From the NCBI RefSeq assembly GCF_001592965.1, contig NZ_LRPC01000028.1:62001-126000 (forward strand): 64,000 bases of DNA, given 5' to 3'. Positions 32,343-41,250 of this stretch are shown piece after piece. Below the pieces are notes generated by a model that was not told the DNA's origin, searched no databases, and worked only from the letters and a program-made list of their open reading frames with translations. Source of the DNA: Roseivirga spongicola (GTDB lineage Bacteria; Bacteroidota; Bacteroidia; Cytophagales; Cyclobacteriaceae). Made by a program: the position numbers and the translations under genes. Each line of letters opens with the position of its first letter. Positions within the stretch are counted from its first letter, which is position 1.

Positions 32343-33725
32343 TTACTTCCCGATACAGAATTTCGAGAAAATATTTGCTAGTAAATCGTCTGTTGTGATT
32401 TCGCCTGTGATCTCACCGAGGTAGTGCAGGGCTTGGCGGATGTCCATAGCGACAAAGTCATTGGTGACTTGGTTGTCTATGCCTTCGATTACGTTCATTA
32501 GAGCGTTTTTGGTCTGGAGGAGGGAGTCGTAATGACGGATGTTGGTCACCACTGTATCGCCTCGTTTGAACTTGTTGAGGTTTACGAGTTCGAGGATTCT
32601 GTTTTTAAGTTCTTCAACATGTTCTGGCTCTTTGGCTGTCAGGAAAAGCATGTCAGGATGCTGGTGCTGAAGTTTTTCAACCAAAGCATCATCTACCTTA
32701 TCCAGTTTGTTACCGACTTTTAGGAAAGGCACTCCTGTATTTTCCAATACATTGATTTCCTTATTCATTTCCACAATATCTACCTGAGATAGGTCAAAGA
32801 GATAGATGATCATGGAAGCGGTTTTCATTTTGGCTTGGGTACGCTCCACACCAATTTTCTCAATCGCATCGGTAGTTTCTCGCAGACCAGCAGTATCGAT
32901 AAATCGGAAGGCAACTCCTCCAATCACTATTTCGTCCTCGATAAAGTCGCGAGTGGTGCCGGCTATATCGGAGACAATTGCTTTTTCCTCGTTAAGCAAG
33001 GCATTGAGTAGGGTAGATTTGCCGGCATTGGGTTTTCCAGCAATCACTGTCGGTACTCCGTTTTTGATTACGTTACCTAAGTCAAAGCTTTGGATTAGCG
33101 CATTTACTACCACTTGTAACTTGTTGACCAATTCTTTCAGGTCGTCTCGGCTAGCGAATTCTACATCTTCTTCGCCAAAGTCGAGCTCTAGCTCAATCAT
33201 AGAGGCGAAATGGATTAATTCTTCGCGAAGCCTTTTAATTTCTCCAGAGAAACCGCCACGCATCTGGTTCAGGGCTGCATTATGGGCGGCTTCAGTATCT
33301 GCATTGATTAAGTCGGCTACGGCTTCTGCTTGAGCCAAATCGAACTGACCATTCATAAAGGCGCGCTTGGTAAACTCACCGGGTTTGGCAGGTCGTGCTC
33401 CTTTTCTGATCAAGAGTTGAATAATCTGCTTGATGATGAAGTTCGATCCGTGGCAGGAGATTTCTACTACGTTCTCTTTTGTAAAAGACTTTGGAGCAAT
33501 GAAAAGGGAGATTAATACTTCATCTAAGATGCGGTTGTCTTCGTCACGAATCGTTCCGAAATGAATTGTATGCGACTCCTGCTTGCTGAGGTCTTTTCCT
33601 TTGAAAACCTTATTTGTGATGCTGATAGCTTCTTTTCCACTCAAACGAATTACGCCTATAGCGCCAACTCCTTGTGGGGTGGCTAGAGCGATTATGGTGT
33701 CATCATTTTGCAGGAGATTTTGCAT
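32343..33725 (-). CDS. mnmE: tRNA modification GTPase MnmE (TrmE)
   Basis: This 460-residue protein has the N-terminal tetrahydrofolate-binding domain (IIALATPQGVGAIGVIRLSG), a helical domain, and an inserted G domain with G1 GKPNAGKST, G2 GTTRD, G3 DTAGLR and G4 NKLD, ending in the universally conserved FCIGK, whose Cys is catalytically important. With MnmG it forms the cmnm5/nm5 modification at wobble U34 of several tRNAs. The gene is of standard length and marks the right border of the accessory island. Confidence 0.97.
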   Translation of the reverse strand: MQNLLQNDDTIIALATPQGVGAIGVIRLSGKEAISITNKVFKGKDLSKQESHTIHFGTIRDEDNRILDEVLISLFIAPKSFTKENVVEISCHGSNFIIKQIIQLLIRKGARPAKPGEFTKRAFMNGQFDLAQAEAVADLINADTEAAHNAALNQMRGGFSGEIKRLREELIHFASMIELELDFGEEDVEFASRDDLKELVNKLQVVVNALIQSFDLGNVIKNGVPTVIAGKPNAGKSTLLNALLNEEKAIVSDIAGTTRDFIEDEIVIGGVAFRFIDTAGLRETTDAIEKIGVERTQAKMKTASMIIYLFDLSQVDIVEMNKEINVLENTGVPFLKVGNKLDKVDDALVEKLQHQHPDMLFLTAKEPEHVEELKNRILELVNLNKFKRGDTVVTNIRHYDSLLQTKNALMNVIEGIDNQVTNDFVAMDIRQALHYLGEITGEITTDDLLANIFSKFCIGK

Positions 33726-33834
33726 GGCGCAAAGATAGGCTTTCGGTTGGATAGATGTCGATTGTTCAGTTCTAAATGGAGTGGTTTTGTTACCAGTTAA
33801 TGCGTGATTTACGAATAGTGCAGTACTAGGGTGG

Positions 33835-34120
33835 AGGTTCTTTGGTTCGAATAAGGATTAAGTCTTAAAGAATTTGTCTGGCAGATCCTTCGGCTGGGCT
33901 CAGGATGGGAAAAAGAGTCGGTGAGGGTTGAATAACGAAGAGCGTTTAACAATTTTCTTCGCCTGTCCTTAGTTTTCTAGTTTGCTGTGCTAGTGCTAGA
34001 AAGAGAGGTTCTTTGGTTCGATTAAGGATTAAGTCTTAAAGAATTTGTCTGGTAGATCCTTCGGCAAGGTTCAGGATGGGAAAAGGAGTAGGTGAGGGGT
34101 AATAACGAGCAATGGTTAAC
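33835..34120. repeat. Pair of about 115-bp direct repeats
   Basis: 33835-33951 and 34006-34120 share AGGTTCTTTGGTTCG, GGATTAAGTCTTAAAGAATT, TGTCTGG and GATCCTTCGG in the same order with scattered differences, offset by 171 bp. They contain short inverted arms (AATTC/GAATT-type) but no reading frame. The 33726-34202 spacer holds nothing else apart from AT-rich sequence. Confidence 0.75.
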
Positions 34121-34202
34121 GACTAACCATTAGTAGCTTCCCTCAATGATATCAATAAACCTTTCTCATGGGCAGAAAAGGGTATCAAAATAGCTTTCGC
34201 TA

Positions 34203-35108
34203 CTATGAGAGAGGTGCTTCTGCTTTGAGTCTTTGGGCTTCTTTTCGTTGTAGTCTTTTTTTCATCAGTACACCATTGCTTGGCGAAAAAAGGAAGGTTA
34301 TTCCGAAGAGAATTCCGATGATGGTAACTATAGCACCAGCGATTGAGCCGTCTACTAGCACAGCCAAATAATAGCCAAGAGTACTGCTAATGATCGCAAC
34401 AAAAACAGTAATCATCATCATAGTCTGGAATCGATCGGTAAGCAGGTAAGCAATGGCTGCTGGCCCTACTAATAGAGCTACTACCAAGATGGCGCCTACT
34501 GAGTCGAAAGCGGCCACAGTGGTCATAGATACTGCTCCCATTAAAAGATAATTCCACAGAGATACCGAAATACCAATAGTAGCAGCAAACGCAGGATCAA
34601 AAGTTGTAAGGTGGAGTTGTTTAAAGCCAATGCGGATAAAAGCAATATTCACGATTAGCGTCATGGCTGCAACATAGAGGGCTCTTGGGCCGAAAATTGT
34701 ACCATCGTCTCCAATCCATAGGTCTATGGGAACATAGGCAATTTCACCATACAGTACACATTCCTGATCTAGGTCTACTTGCCCAGCAAAAACCGAGATG
34801 AGTATTACCCCTAAAGCGAAAAGCCAGGTAAAGGTAACACCTATAGCTGCATCGGTTTGAAGTCCTGCTTTGTTGTGGAAGAACTCAATTAGAAAAGTGC
34901 TGAAAATACCAATTAGGGCAGCACCAATTATCATTTCAAAAGAGTCGCGAGTTCCTGTAAGTAAAAACGCTATGACAATACCAGGTAGCACTGCATGTGA
35001 AATAGCATCGCCCACCATGGCCATTTTTCTGAGAACCAAAAAACAGCCGAGCAAGCCACATGATATGGCGAATAAACTGGCAGTCAATATGATGTAAAAG
35101 GCATCCAT
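34203..35108 (-). CDS. Metal ABC transporter permease (TroD/MntB/ZnuB type)
   Basis: The 301-residue membrane protein has eight to nine hydrophobic helices and the ABC-3 family signature near the start, CGLLGCFLVLRKMAMVGDAI followed by SHAVLPGI, which marks permeases of Zn/Mn importers. It is the last gene of the leftward operon starting with the DtxR-type regulator, and is probably the second half of the channel with the protein encoded at 35210. It has a gap of 101 bp to that gene, occupied by a hairpin. Mn versus Zn cannot be decided from the permease. Confidence 0.88.
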   Translation of the reverse strand: MDAFYIILTASLFAISCGLLGCFLVLRKMAMVGDAISHAVLPGIVIAFLLTGTRDSFEMIIGAALIGIFSTFLIEFFHNKAGLQTDAAIGVTFTWLFALGVILISVFAGQVDLDQECVLYGEIAYVPIDLWIGDDGTIFGPRALYVAAMTLIVNIAFIRIGFKQLHLTTFDPAFAATIGISVSLWNYLLMGAVSMTTVAAFDSVGAILVVALLVGPAAIAYLLTDRFQTMMMITVFVAIISSTLGYYLAVLVDGSIAGAIVTIIGILFGITFLFSPSNGVLMKKRLQRKEAQRLKAEAPLS

Positions 35109-35130
35109 CGATTTACGATTTATGATTTAC

Positions 35131-35202
35131 GATTTTAGATTTGAGGACGATCGATTGAAGGTTTCCAAAAGTTGAACAATCAAAACTCCAAAATCTAAAA
35201 TC
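35131..35202. repeat. Inverted repeat between the two permease genes
   Basis: GATTTTAGATTT (35131-35142) is complementary to AAATCTAAAATC (35191-35202), and short direct repeats GATTTACGATTTA precede it (about 35110-35130). The hairpin could lower read-through or protect mRNA within the operon. Confidence 0.6.
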
Positions 35203-35209
35203 AAACATC

Positions 35210-36496
35210 TCAATAAGGTATTCTCTCCTCATGTGGATCCATTTCTGGGTATTCCAGCATTTTTTCTAATCTTTTTTCTAACTCAGGTGTAATAATGTGC
35301 TCTATTGTTTCAGCATCTTCATGCACATGGTCTGGGTCAATTTTCATGTATTTAGATAGATAAAGCTCCCACAGCCTGTGCAGTTTTACTACTCTCTGTC
35401 CTTTCAGTTTACCTGCTTCAGTGTACTTCCAGTCTCCGTTTTGCTTGGCTAAATAACCCTCTCGTTTAAGTCTTCTCAATGCGCTTTTCAGTCTGTCTTT
35501 AGGGAAGAATCTTTCCTCTATAATTTCATCTAAACTTCTGGCCTTGTAAGGATCTTCATCCTTTTCACCCAAATGGTAGAGTTCTTTTAGTAGGTTCTCA
35601 TCCATTATCATGCGCTGTAATTTCCTCTGTTGAATACTTCTCGAAATAATACCTCGGGTTGGGGCGATGAAGAAAGAGGTAAGAGCAATGGCTGAAATGA
35701 TCATTACAATCCAAGGGCCAGTAGGCATGGCTGGTGCTGCATAGCTTACAAAGGCACCTGAAAGCCCCGAAAAGCCACTCATTATGGCGGCTAGGAATGT
35801 CATTACGCGCACATCGTTTGTCCAAAAACGAGCTGCAGCAGCTGGCGTAATGAGCATGGCCGCCATTAAAACAACACCTACTGCCTGAATACCAGTGACC
35901 ACGGCCAAAACCGTAAGTGAGGTCAGGAGTAAATCCATTGCTTTGACAGGTACGCCAAGCGCTTTTGCGTAATTTGGGTCGAAAGCGATTAGCTTAAGTT
36001 CCTTGAAAAAGAGGGCCACGGTAGCTAAAAGTATTACAGCCACCATGCCAAAAACTATGAGGTCTTTACCTACCAAAGCAGCAGCCTTTCCGAAAAGAAA
36101 GGAGTCTAAACCTGTTTGGGCAGCGTTACCTGAATGCTGAATGTTGGTGAGTAGCAGAATGCCAATTCCGAAGAAAACCGACAATATAAGCGCAATGGCC
36201 GTATCTTCTTTGATTTTTGTCTTTAGGGTTACATTATCGATGATGACTAAAGAGATCCAGCCCGTTATGAAGGCTCCAATGATAAGCCAAAGCGGATTTT
36301 TAGTGCCAGTAAGAATAAAGGCTAGACAAATTCCTGGGAGAACGGAGTGAGCTACCGCATCACCAACCAATGCTTTCTTTTTGAGAAAAGTGAACGTACC
36401 TACTACGGCAGATGAGGCGCTTAACAGCACAGCTCCAACTGTAACAGCTATAATGCTGGGATCGCTAAAAGAAAAGAACTCTCTTAAGGTTTCCAT
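35210..36496 (-). CDS. Metal ABC transporter permease fused to a DtxR-like C-terminal domain
   Basis: The 428-residue protein starts with an ABC-3 permease (about 1-285; ASSAVVGTFTFLKKKALVGDAV then AHSVLPGICLA, eight or nine helices). It then carries a soluble tail (about 295-428) that resembles an iron-dependent repressor: a winged-helix part (FFPKDRLKSALRRLKREGYL) and the DtxR metal/dimerisation signature HRLWELYLSKYM, EDAETIEHIITPELEKRLEK and DPHEERIPY. DtxR-type tails sense Mn or Fe, so the tail may sense cytoplasmic metal and gate transport, which is inference; such fusions are seen in other Bacteroidota. It sits 1 nt from the ATPase gene. Confidence 0.88.
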   Translation of the reverse strand: METLREFFSFSDPSIIAVTVGAVLLSASSAVVGTFTFLKKKALVGDAVAHSVLPGICLAFILTGTKNPLWLIIGAFITGWISLVIIDNVTLKTKIKEDTAIALILSVFFGIGILLLTNIQHSGNAAQTGLDSFLFGKAAALVGKDLIVFGMVAVILLATVALFFKELKLIAFDPNYAKALGVPVKAMDLLLTSLTVLAVVTGIQAVGVVLMAAMLITPAAAARFWTNDVRVMTFLAAIMSGFSGLSGAFVSYAAPAMPTGPWIVMIISAIALTSFFIAPTRGIISRSIQQRKLQRMIMDENLLKELYHLGEKDEDPYKARSLDEIIEERFFPKDRLKSALRRLKREGYLAKQNGDWKYTEAGKLKGQRVVKLHRLWELYLSKYMKIDPDHVHEDAETIEHIITPELEKRLEKMLEYPEMDPHEERIPY

Positions 36497-36497
36497 T

Positions 36498-37289
36498 TTA
36501 GTATTTCTCCCTACTTGGTATCTGTCTTTTTCTAACCAATTCGCCTACTTCGGCTAATACTGTAAGCTTACCACCATACGTTTCTTGTAGCATATCATTG
36601 GTGAATACCTTGTTTATTGGGCCTGAAGCTACCAATCGCATGTTGAGCAAAACAATCCAGTCGAAGAATTCAGCAGCAGATTGAAGGTCGTGATGAACTA
36701 CAATCACTGTTTTTCCTTGTGCCGTCATTTCCTGCATAATAGCCAAAATAGCGGCTTCAGTAGCGGCATCTACTCCGGCAAAAGGTTCATCCATAAAGTA
36801 AAGCTCAGCTTCTTGAGCTAAAGCCCTTGCTAAGAAAACGCGCTGTTGCTGCCCACCCGAAAGCTGAGAAATTTGGCGATTTACGTAAGCTTCCATGCCT
36901 ACCTTTGCCAAACAGTTGAGCGCCATTTCTTTATCGGCCTTTCTTGGGCGAGATAGCAAGCCAAGTTTGGCATATCTGCCCATTAGCACCACATCTAGCA
37001 CAGAAGTAGGGAAGTCCCAATCTACGCTTTCTCGCTGTGGTACATAGCTCACTTTGTGCCGAACATCGTCTAAGGCTTCATCAAAAATCTTTACATAGCC
37101 AGAGGCTAAGGGCAACAAGCCCATGGCAGATTTTATGAGTGTAGATTTTCCTGCACCATTCGGTCCAATAATGCCCACCAAGGCACCTTTTGGCAAAGTC
37201 ATATCAATATTCCACAACACTGGTTTCTTGTGGTAAGAAACCGTGAGGTCGTGAAATTCAACAACTGGTTCTTTCGCTTCTATTCTCAT
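36498..37289 (-). CDS. Metal ABC transporter ATP-binding protein (TroB/MntA type)
   Basis: The 263-residue ABC ATPase shows Walker A GPNGAGKST, the Q loop, the signature LSGGQQQRV, Walker B LYFMDEPFAG and the switch His (VVHHDLQS). These are the standard features of the zinc/manganese uptake ATPases. It is next to both permeases (1-nt gap to 35210) and 56 nt from the substrate-binding protein gene, so it powers the same importer. Confidence 0.93.
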   Translation of the reverse strand: MRIEAKEPVVEFHDLTVSYHKKPVLWNIDMTLPKGALVGIIGPNGAGKSTLIKSAMGLLPLASGYVKIFDEALDDVRHKVSYVPQRESVDWDFPTSVLDVVLMGRYAKLGLLSRPRKADKEMALNCLAKVGMEAYVNRQISQLSGGQQQRVFLARALAQEAELYFMDEPFAGVDAATEAAILAIMQEMTAQGKTVIVVHHDLQSAAEFFDWIVLLNMRLVASGPINKVFTNDMLQETYGGKLTVLAEVGELVRKRQIPSREKY

Positions 37290-37345
37290 GTATTTCAGTT
37301 ATTCGTTATCAGAAAACATAAAACAGTTATCCTGCTTTCTGATCA

Positions 37346-38257
37346 CTATTTAAGCGCTTCAACTATGGTTCGAACGTTAGATTTTACCATGCCTACATAG
37401 TTTCCTTCGGCTGTACCTGCTGCACCCATTGCATCAGAAAAGAGGTTTCCGCCAATCTCTACCGTGTGCCCTTTTTGAGCACAGCCTTCTACAATGGCTT
37501 TGATGTTTTTCTCTGAAACGGATGTTTCTACAAACACCGCTTTAATTTGCTTGTCTACTATAAAGTTGATCAGGTCTACCCGGTCTTTTAATCCGAATTC
37601 TGAGAGGGTAGATATGCCTTGCAAACCTTTTACTTCAATGCCATAAGCCCTTCCGAAGTAGCTAAAAGCATCGTGAGCAGTGATCATAATTCGTTTAGAG
37701 GGAGGGATGCTCTGCATTTCATTAATTACCCATTCGTGCAAATCTGCTAGTTCTGCTCTGTAGGCATCCGCATTGGCTTTAAAGTAGTCTGCCAATTCTG
37801 GTCTAGCCTCAATTAAAGTGTTTGTTACTTCTACTACCGTTTGCATCCACAAGCTTACATCGAACCAGATATGTGGATCGAAAGTGCCTTGGTACACAGG
37901 GTCGTCAAGAAGCATGGCTTCATTAATGCTTCTAGCTATTGGGACTACCGTTTTTATACGTTCTAGTTTTTCAAAAACTTCACCCATTTTACCTTCTAAA
38001 TGAAGCCCATTATATAAGATGATGTCTGCTGCTTGTAGCTTGCCCAAATCTCCCTGAGTAGCTTTGTAAAGATGTGGGTCTACACCTGGCCCCATTAATG
38101 CCGTTACATTTACGGAGTCTTTGCCCACATTCTTGGCTACATCGGCTACCATGCCAGTTGTTGCCACAATATTCAGTTTACCAGAGTTTTCTTGGTTGGT
38201 AGTACCGCAAGACCATAGGGCAAATGCCACTAATAATATGATTAAGTATTTCTTCAT
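37346..38257 (-). CDS. Metal ABC transporter substrate-binding lipoprotein (TroA/MntC/ZnuA type)
   Basis: The 303-residue protein has a lipobox signal (LVAFALWSCG) and the cluster A-1 fold with long backbone helix. Visible metal ligands of the family are His in VDPHLYKATQGDL, His in TFDPHIWFDVS, His/Asp in ITAHDAFSYFGRAYGIEV and the later acidic VFVETSVSEKN. There is no His-rich loop between the first two, which favours manganese over zinc, though weakly. Its start overlaps the regulator's stop by 1 nt (TAATG). Confidence 0.9.
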   Translation of the reverse strand: MKKYLIILLVAFALWSCGTTNQENSGKLNIVATTGMVADVAKNVGKDSVNVTALMGPGVDPHLYKATQGDLGKLQAADIILYNGLHLEGKMGEVFEKLERIKTVVPIARSINEAMLLDDPVYQGTFDPHIWFDVSLWMQTVVEVTNTLIEARPELADYFKANADAYRAELADLHEWVINEMQSIPPSKRIMITAHDAFSYFGRAYGIEVKGLQGISTLSEFGLKDRVDLINFIVDKQIKAVFVETSVSEKNIKAIVEGCAQKGHTVEIGGNLFSDAMGAAGTAEGNYVGMVKSNVRTIVEALK

Positions 38258-38916
38258 TATGCTGTTGTCACAAGTAAGTTTTGAGCGGCTATTTGAGAAA
38301 TGGTTAGGCTCTTTTCTTTATTGAGCGTGATTTCCATACTGCCATCGAATTCAATGCGCTCATTAATATGAATGCTAGTACCTATTGAGATGCCAACTTT
38401 GTCTAGGTACTTTAGGAATGCAGAGTTTGAGTCGTTTACAGCAACCACTTTACAACTCTTTCCTTCCTCAATTTCAGACAGAGGTTCCTTCTTAACCGTA
38501 GCAAAGTTGCCATCATCATCAGGAATTGGGTCGCCATGTGGGTCGTGCTTCGGAAAATCTAAAAACTCATCTAGTTTACTAATAAGCACTGGAGATTGAA
38601 TATGCTCAAGCTGTTCGGCAATCTCGTGTACCTCATCCCAATGGAAATTCAGTTTTTCTACCAGAAATACTTCCCAAAGCCTATGTTTCCTAATTACTTT
38701 TAGAGCAATGTCTTTCCCTTTAGTAGAGATGTTTACTCCTCTATATTTCTGATAATCAACTAGTTTCTTTTTTGATAGCTTTCTTATCATATCACTGACC
38801 GAAGCGGGTGCAGTTTTCATTTCTTCTGCTATGGCATTGGTATTTACACTGTCTTGCCCATGATTGGAAAGATGGTAAATGGCTTTAAGGTAGTTTTCTT
38901 CAGATAGACTATACAC
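38257..38916 (-). CDS. mntR: DtxR/MntR-family metalloregulator with FeoA-like C terminus
   Basis: The 219-residue protein has a DtxR winged helix (1-65; YLKAIYHLSNHG, TAPASVSDMIRKLSKKKLV), the dimer/metal domain (HRLWEVFLVEKLNFHWDEVH, EIAEQLEHI, DPHGDPIP) and a C-terminal SH3/FeoA-like domain (about 145-219). It heads the uptake operon. A 17-bp imperfect palindrome 54 bp upstream is a candidate binding site. Manganese is the most likely corepressor given the co-operon transporter, but iron cannot be excluded. Confidence 0.92.
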   Translation of the reverse strand: MYSLSEENYLKAIYHLSNHGQDSVNTNAIAEEMKTAPASVSDMIRKLSKKKLVDYQKYRGVNISTKGKDIALKVIRKHRLWEVFLVEKLNFHWDEVHEIAEQLEHIQSPVLISKLDEFLDFPKHDPHGDPIPDDDGNFATVKKEPLSEIEEGKSCKVVAVNDSNSAFLKYLDKVGISIGTSIHINERIEFDGSMEITLNKEKSLTISQIAAQNLLVTTA

Positions 38917-38969
38917 TTGCTATGAATTTCGCCTTAAATATACTTTTTAGATATGGCTAAAAAAAACAT

Positions 38970-38986
38970 ATAGTAAGTCTAACTAT
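38970..38986. promoter_or_regulatory. Candidate MntR/DtxR operator
   Basis: ATAGTAAGTCTAACTAT is a 17-bp palindrome with only one mismatched pair on each side of the centre. It lies 54 bp before the regulator's ATG and about 28 bp upstream of a TATATTTA -7-like box (38942 to 38935, leftward), in the -33 region. Confidence 0.6.
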
Positions 38987-39064
38987 TTAATTAGATAAAT
39001 AATTCAACCTGATACTGGAAATTCTTATTTGTGAGGGATTCAGAAATGAGTTTAATTCGGCACA

Positions 39065-39226
39065 ATGAGCAATAAAACTAAAGAATGTCCTTCTTGCGCC
39101 ATGCAGGTAGATTCTGATGAGGAGGTTTGTCCTATTTGTCAGTATGAGTTTCCTAAGCAGTCTAAAGTTTCAGTTTGGGTGGCTGTTGTGCTCATTATAC
39201 TGCTGTTATTACTCTTTGTATTTTAG
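39065..39226 (+). CDS. Tiny zinc-ribbon membrane-anchored protein
   Basis: The gene encodes 53 residues: MSNKTKECPSCAMQVDSDEE, then VCPICQYEFPKQSK and a single C-terminal helix (VAVVLIILLLLLFVF). Two CxxC pairs spaced 12 residues apart form a zinc ribbon, and the tail anchors it to the membrane. Small proteins of this exact layout are widespread in Bacteroidota and have no assigned function. It lies alone in the spacer between the regulator and lspA, and faces the opposite way to both. Confidence 0.8.
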   Translation: MSNKTKECPSCAMQVDSDEEVCPICQYEFPKQSKVSVWVAVVLIILLLLLFVF

Positions 39227-39355
39227 ACTGGAGAGATCTAAAAGTTAAAAATTCAGACACACGCCTCTGTATGTTGAACATAAGAGTACTGTAGTCTTTT
39301 CTAATGAAAAGCTTCAGGTATACGTTAAATTGATAAGAAGTTTAAAAGGAGTGTC

Positions 39356-39865
39356 TTAGGACTCTTGTAGTTTACCTTCTTCTTTCTTTTTCGGCAAAAA
39401 TTGATCGAGTAAAATCAGACCAGTTCCTACCATTACAGAAACATCTGCCATATTGAATATGCCAGTATGAGCAAATTGGAAGTCTAGGAAAATCATGTCT
39501 GTTACCTGCCCATAAAGAATTCTGTCGTAAAGATTGCCAATTCCACCACCAACAATAAAGGAAAGTGCCCATAGGTTAATCATGCTCATTTCCTTATTTC
39601 TGAACAGATAAACCGTAACCGCAACCATCACTATACCTGGTAAAATTAGGAGCAATAGTGTTCTCAGAATAGGAGATAGGTCGGAACCCATGCCTAGAAA
39701 TGCACCCGGATTTTCAACTTTTGTGAGCACCAAGTATTCTCCAATCACTTCTACCGTTTTGTGGTATTCCAAGTTCTTTCGAGCTAGGTCTTTAGTAATT
39801 TGATCGCACCCAATATTGGCAAAAATGATTATTAGGATGAGTGCTATTCTCGGTATCTTCTTCAT
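39356..39865 (-). CDS. lspA: Lipoprotein signal peptidase (signal peptidase II)
   Basis: The 169-residue membrane protein has four helices and the LspA motifs CDQITKDLARKNLE, VENPGAFLGMG, GGGIGNLYDRILYGQVTD with catalytic Asp, and FNMADVSVMVG with the second catalytic Asp. It cleaves lipoprotein precursors before the lipidated Cys. Several lipobox proteins in the window (metal-binding protein, DUF4249 protein) are substrates. It is 57 nt downstream of the histidine kinase gene on the same strand and may be co-transcribed. Confidence 0.95.
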   Translation of the reverse strand: MKKIPRIALILIIIFANIGCDQITKDLARKNLEYHKTVEVIGEYLVLTKVENPGAFLGMGSDLSPILRTLLLLILPGIVMVAVTVYLFRNKEMSMINLWALSFIVGGGIGNLYDRILYGQVTDMIFLDFQFAHTGIFNMADVSVMVGTGLILLDQFLPKKKEEGKLQES

Positions 39866-39921
39866 CTACTCACAAAATTTCTCCCAAAACTAATTAAAAG
39901 AGCCAAAGCAGAAAGCAAGCA

Positions 39922-41250
39922 TTACAACTTGATGTAAAAAGAAGTGCCATTATTACTTGTTTCAAAGGTCAACTGACCACCATGTTGTTGAATAATTTGC
40001 TTGGCTAAACTGAGTCCTATACCCGAGCCTTCGGTTTTTGTAGTGTAAAAAGGAATGAATATTTGGTCTGCAATTTCTTCTGGAATCCCTGTTCCATTAT
40101 CTGAAACAATAAGAGTTGTTTGGCCGTCAGGCTGACTGTTGTAAGTCAAGCGGATTTCACCATTTGTGCTTTTAACGGCCTCTTGAGCATTCTTTAAAAG
40201 GTTGATCAGTACTTGCTGCATTAAGTCCGGATCGAGCAATAGATTGGCATTACCGTTAGCTTGAACAGTGAATTTAATATCTGTTTCCGTTAAGCTTTGC
40301 CTGAATAGTGTTTCTATTGGTTGAAGAAATTTGCTCACCTCCACCTCTTTCAGGTTAGGGGCAGGTACTCTTGTAAGTTTTCTATAAGCCTGCGTGAAGT
40401 TCATTAAACCTTGACTCCTCACTTTTATCGCGTCCATACCTTCTAGCAAAGTCTTTTTGTTTTCTTCAAAGCTGTTGGTGTTCGTGCTTTGAACTATGCT
40501 TTCCAAACTGCCGGAAAGTGAAACCACAGGTGCTACAGAATTCATGATTTCATGAGTGAGTACACGAATGAGTTTCTGCCATGCCTGCATTTCATTCTGG
40601 TCTAACTCCGAATGAATGTCTTGCATAGAAACTAGTGTATATTGCTTTTGCCTCAGCTTAAAGATAGATGCAGCAACCGAAAACTGATGGGTAGTGTTGC
40701 CGATAACAGCTTTTACAACCTTCTGCTGGTTTGGCTCTAAGCTTATTACTTCTTTGTAGAGATGTGGTGATAAGCTCTTTAGTGAGCTCATTCTGATTAC
40801 TTCTTTTTCATTCACCAATTCTTTGAACGCTGAATTGACCACGTGAACCCTTTCTCGAGCGTCAAAGGCCACAACTGCTATTTTTAGCTGATTAATTAAG
40901 GCTAGCAAATACTGGTATTGGTTGGCTTGTTCCTGAATGCTCTGAGAAAACCGCTCATTAACAAGGTTGAACTTTCTGAAAAGCTGTTTGATAGACTTAT
41001 TCTCGTGCTGTTCTGGGTATTTTACAGTGAAATCGTTGTTCAGAATGGCATCTAGAAAACTAGAAGTCAGTTTGTGTACCCTGATCAGATAATAGAAAAG
41101 AGCTATGAGTACAATGAGACTAAAAATGCCCAGAAAGAAGACTCTAATGTAGTTAACATCTATAAAGGTGTAATAGAGCAAGCCATAACCAAGAAGGGTC
41201 AGAATGCCCAGTCGAAATACAATCTGAAATTTATAGTCTCTAAAGATCAT
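39922..41250 (-). CDS. NtrY-like membrane histidine kinase
   Basis: The 442-residue kinase has two N-terminal helices (about 10-28 and 36-56), a HAMP/coiled-coil part, a PAS-like region (about 115-215), the HisKA acceptor His233 in VLTHEIMNSVAPV and a HATPase domain (N box LLKNAQEAVK; G1 DNGTGIPEEIAD; G2 GSGIGLSLAKQII). HEIMN is the typical acceptor of NtrY/NtrB-type kinases acting with sigma-54 regulators. Its gene start overlaps the response regulator's end by 11 nt. Confidence 0.92.
   Translation of the reverse strand: MIFRDYKFQIVFRLGILTLLGYGLLYYTFIDVNYIRVFFLGIFSLIVLIALFYYLIRVHKLTSSFLDAILNNDFTVKYPEQHENKSIKQLFRKFNLVNERFSQSIQEQANQYQYLLALINQLKIAVVAFDARERVHVVNSAFKELVNEKEVIRMSSLKSLSPHLYKEVISLEPNQQKVVKAVIGNTTHQFSVAASIFKLRQKQYTLVSMQDIHSELDQNEMQAWQKLIRVLTHEIMNSVAPVVSLSGSLESIVQSTNTNSFEENKKTLLEGMDAIKVRSQGLMNFTQAYRKLTRVPAPNLKEVEVSKFLQPIETLFRQSLTETDIKFTVQANGNANLLLDPDLMQQVLINLLKNAQEAVKSTNGEIRLTYNSQPDGQTTLIVSDNGTGIPEEIADQIFIPFYTTKTEGSGIGLSLAKQIIQQHGGQLTFETSNNGTSFYIKL

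Noticed and set aside
32806-33333. Long plus-strand frame opposite mnmE
   Set aside because: It is a shadow of the mnmE coding strand.
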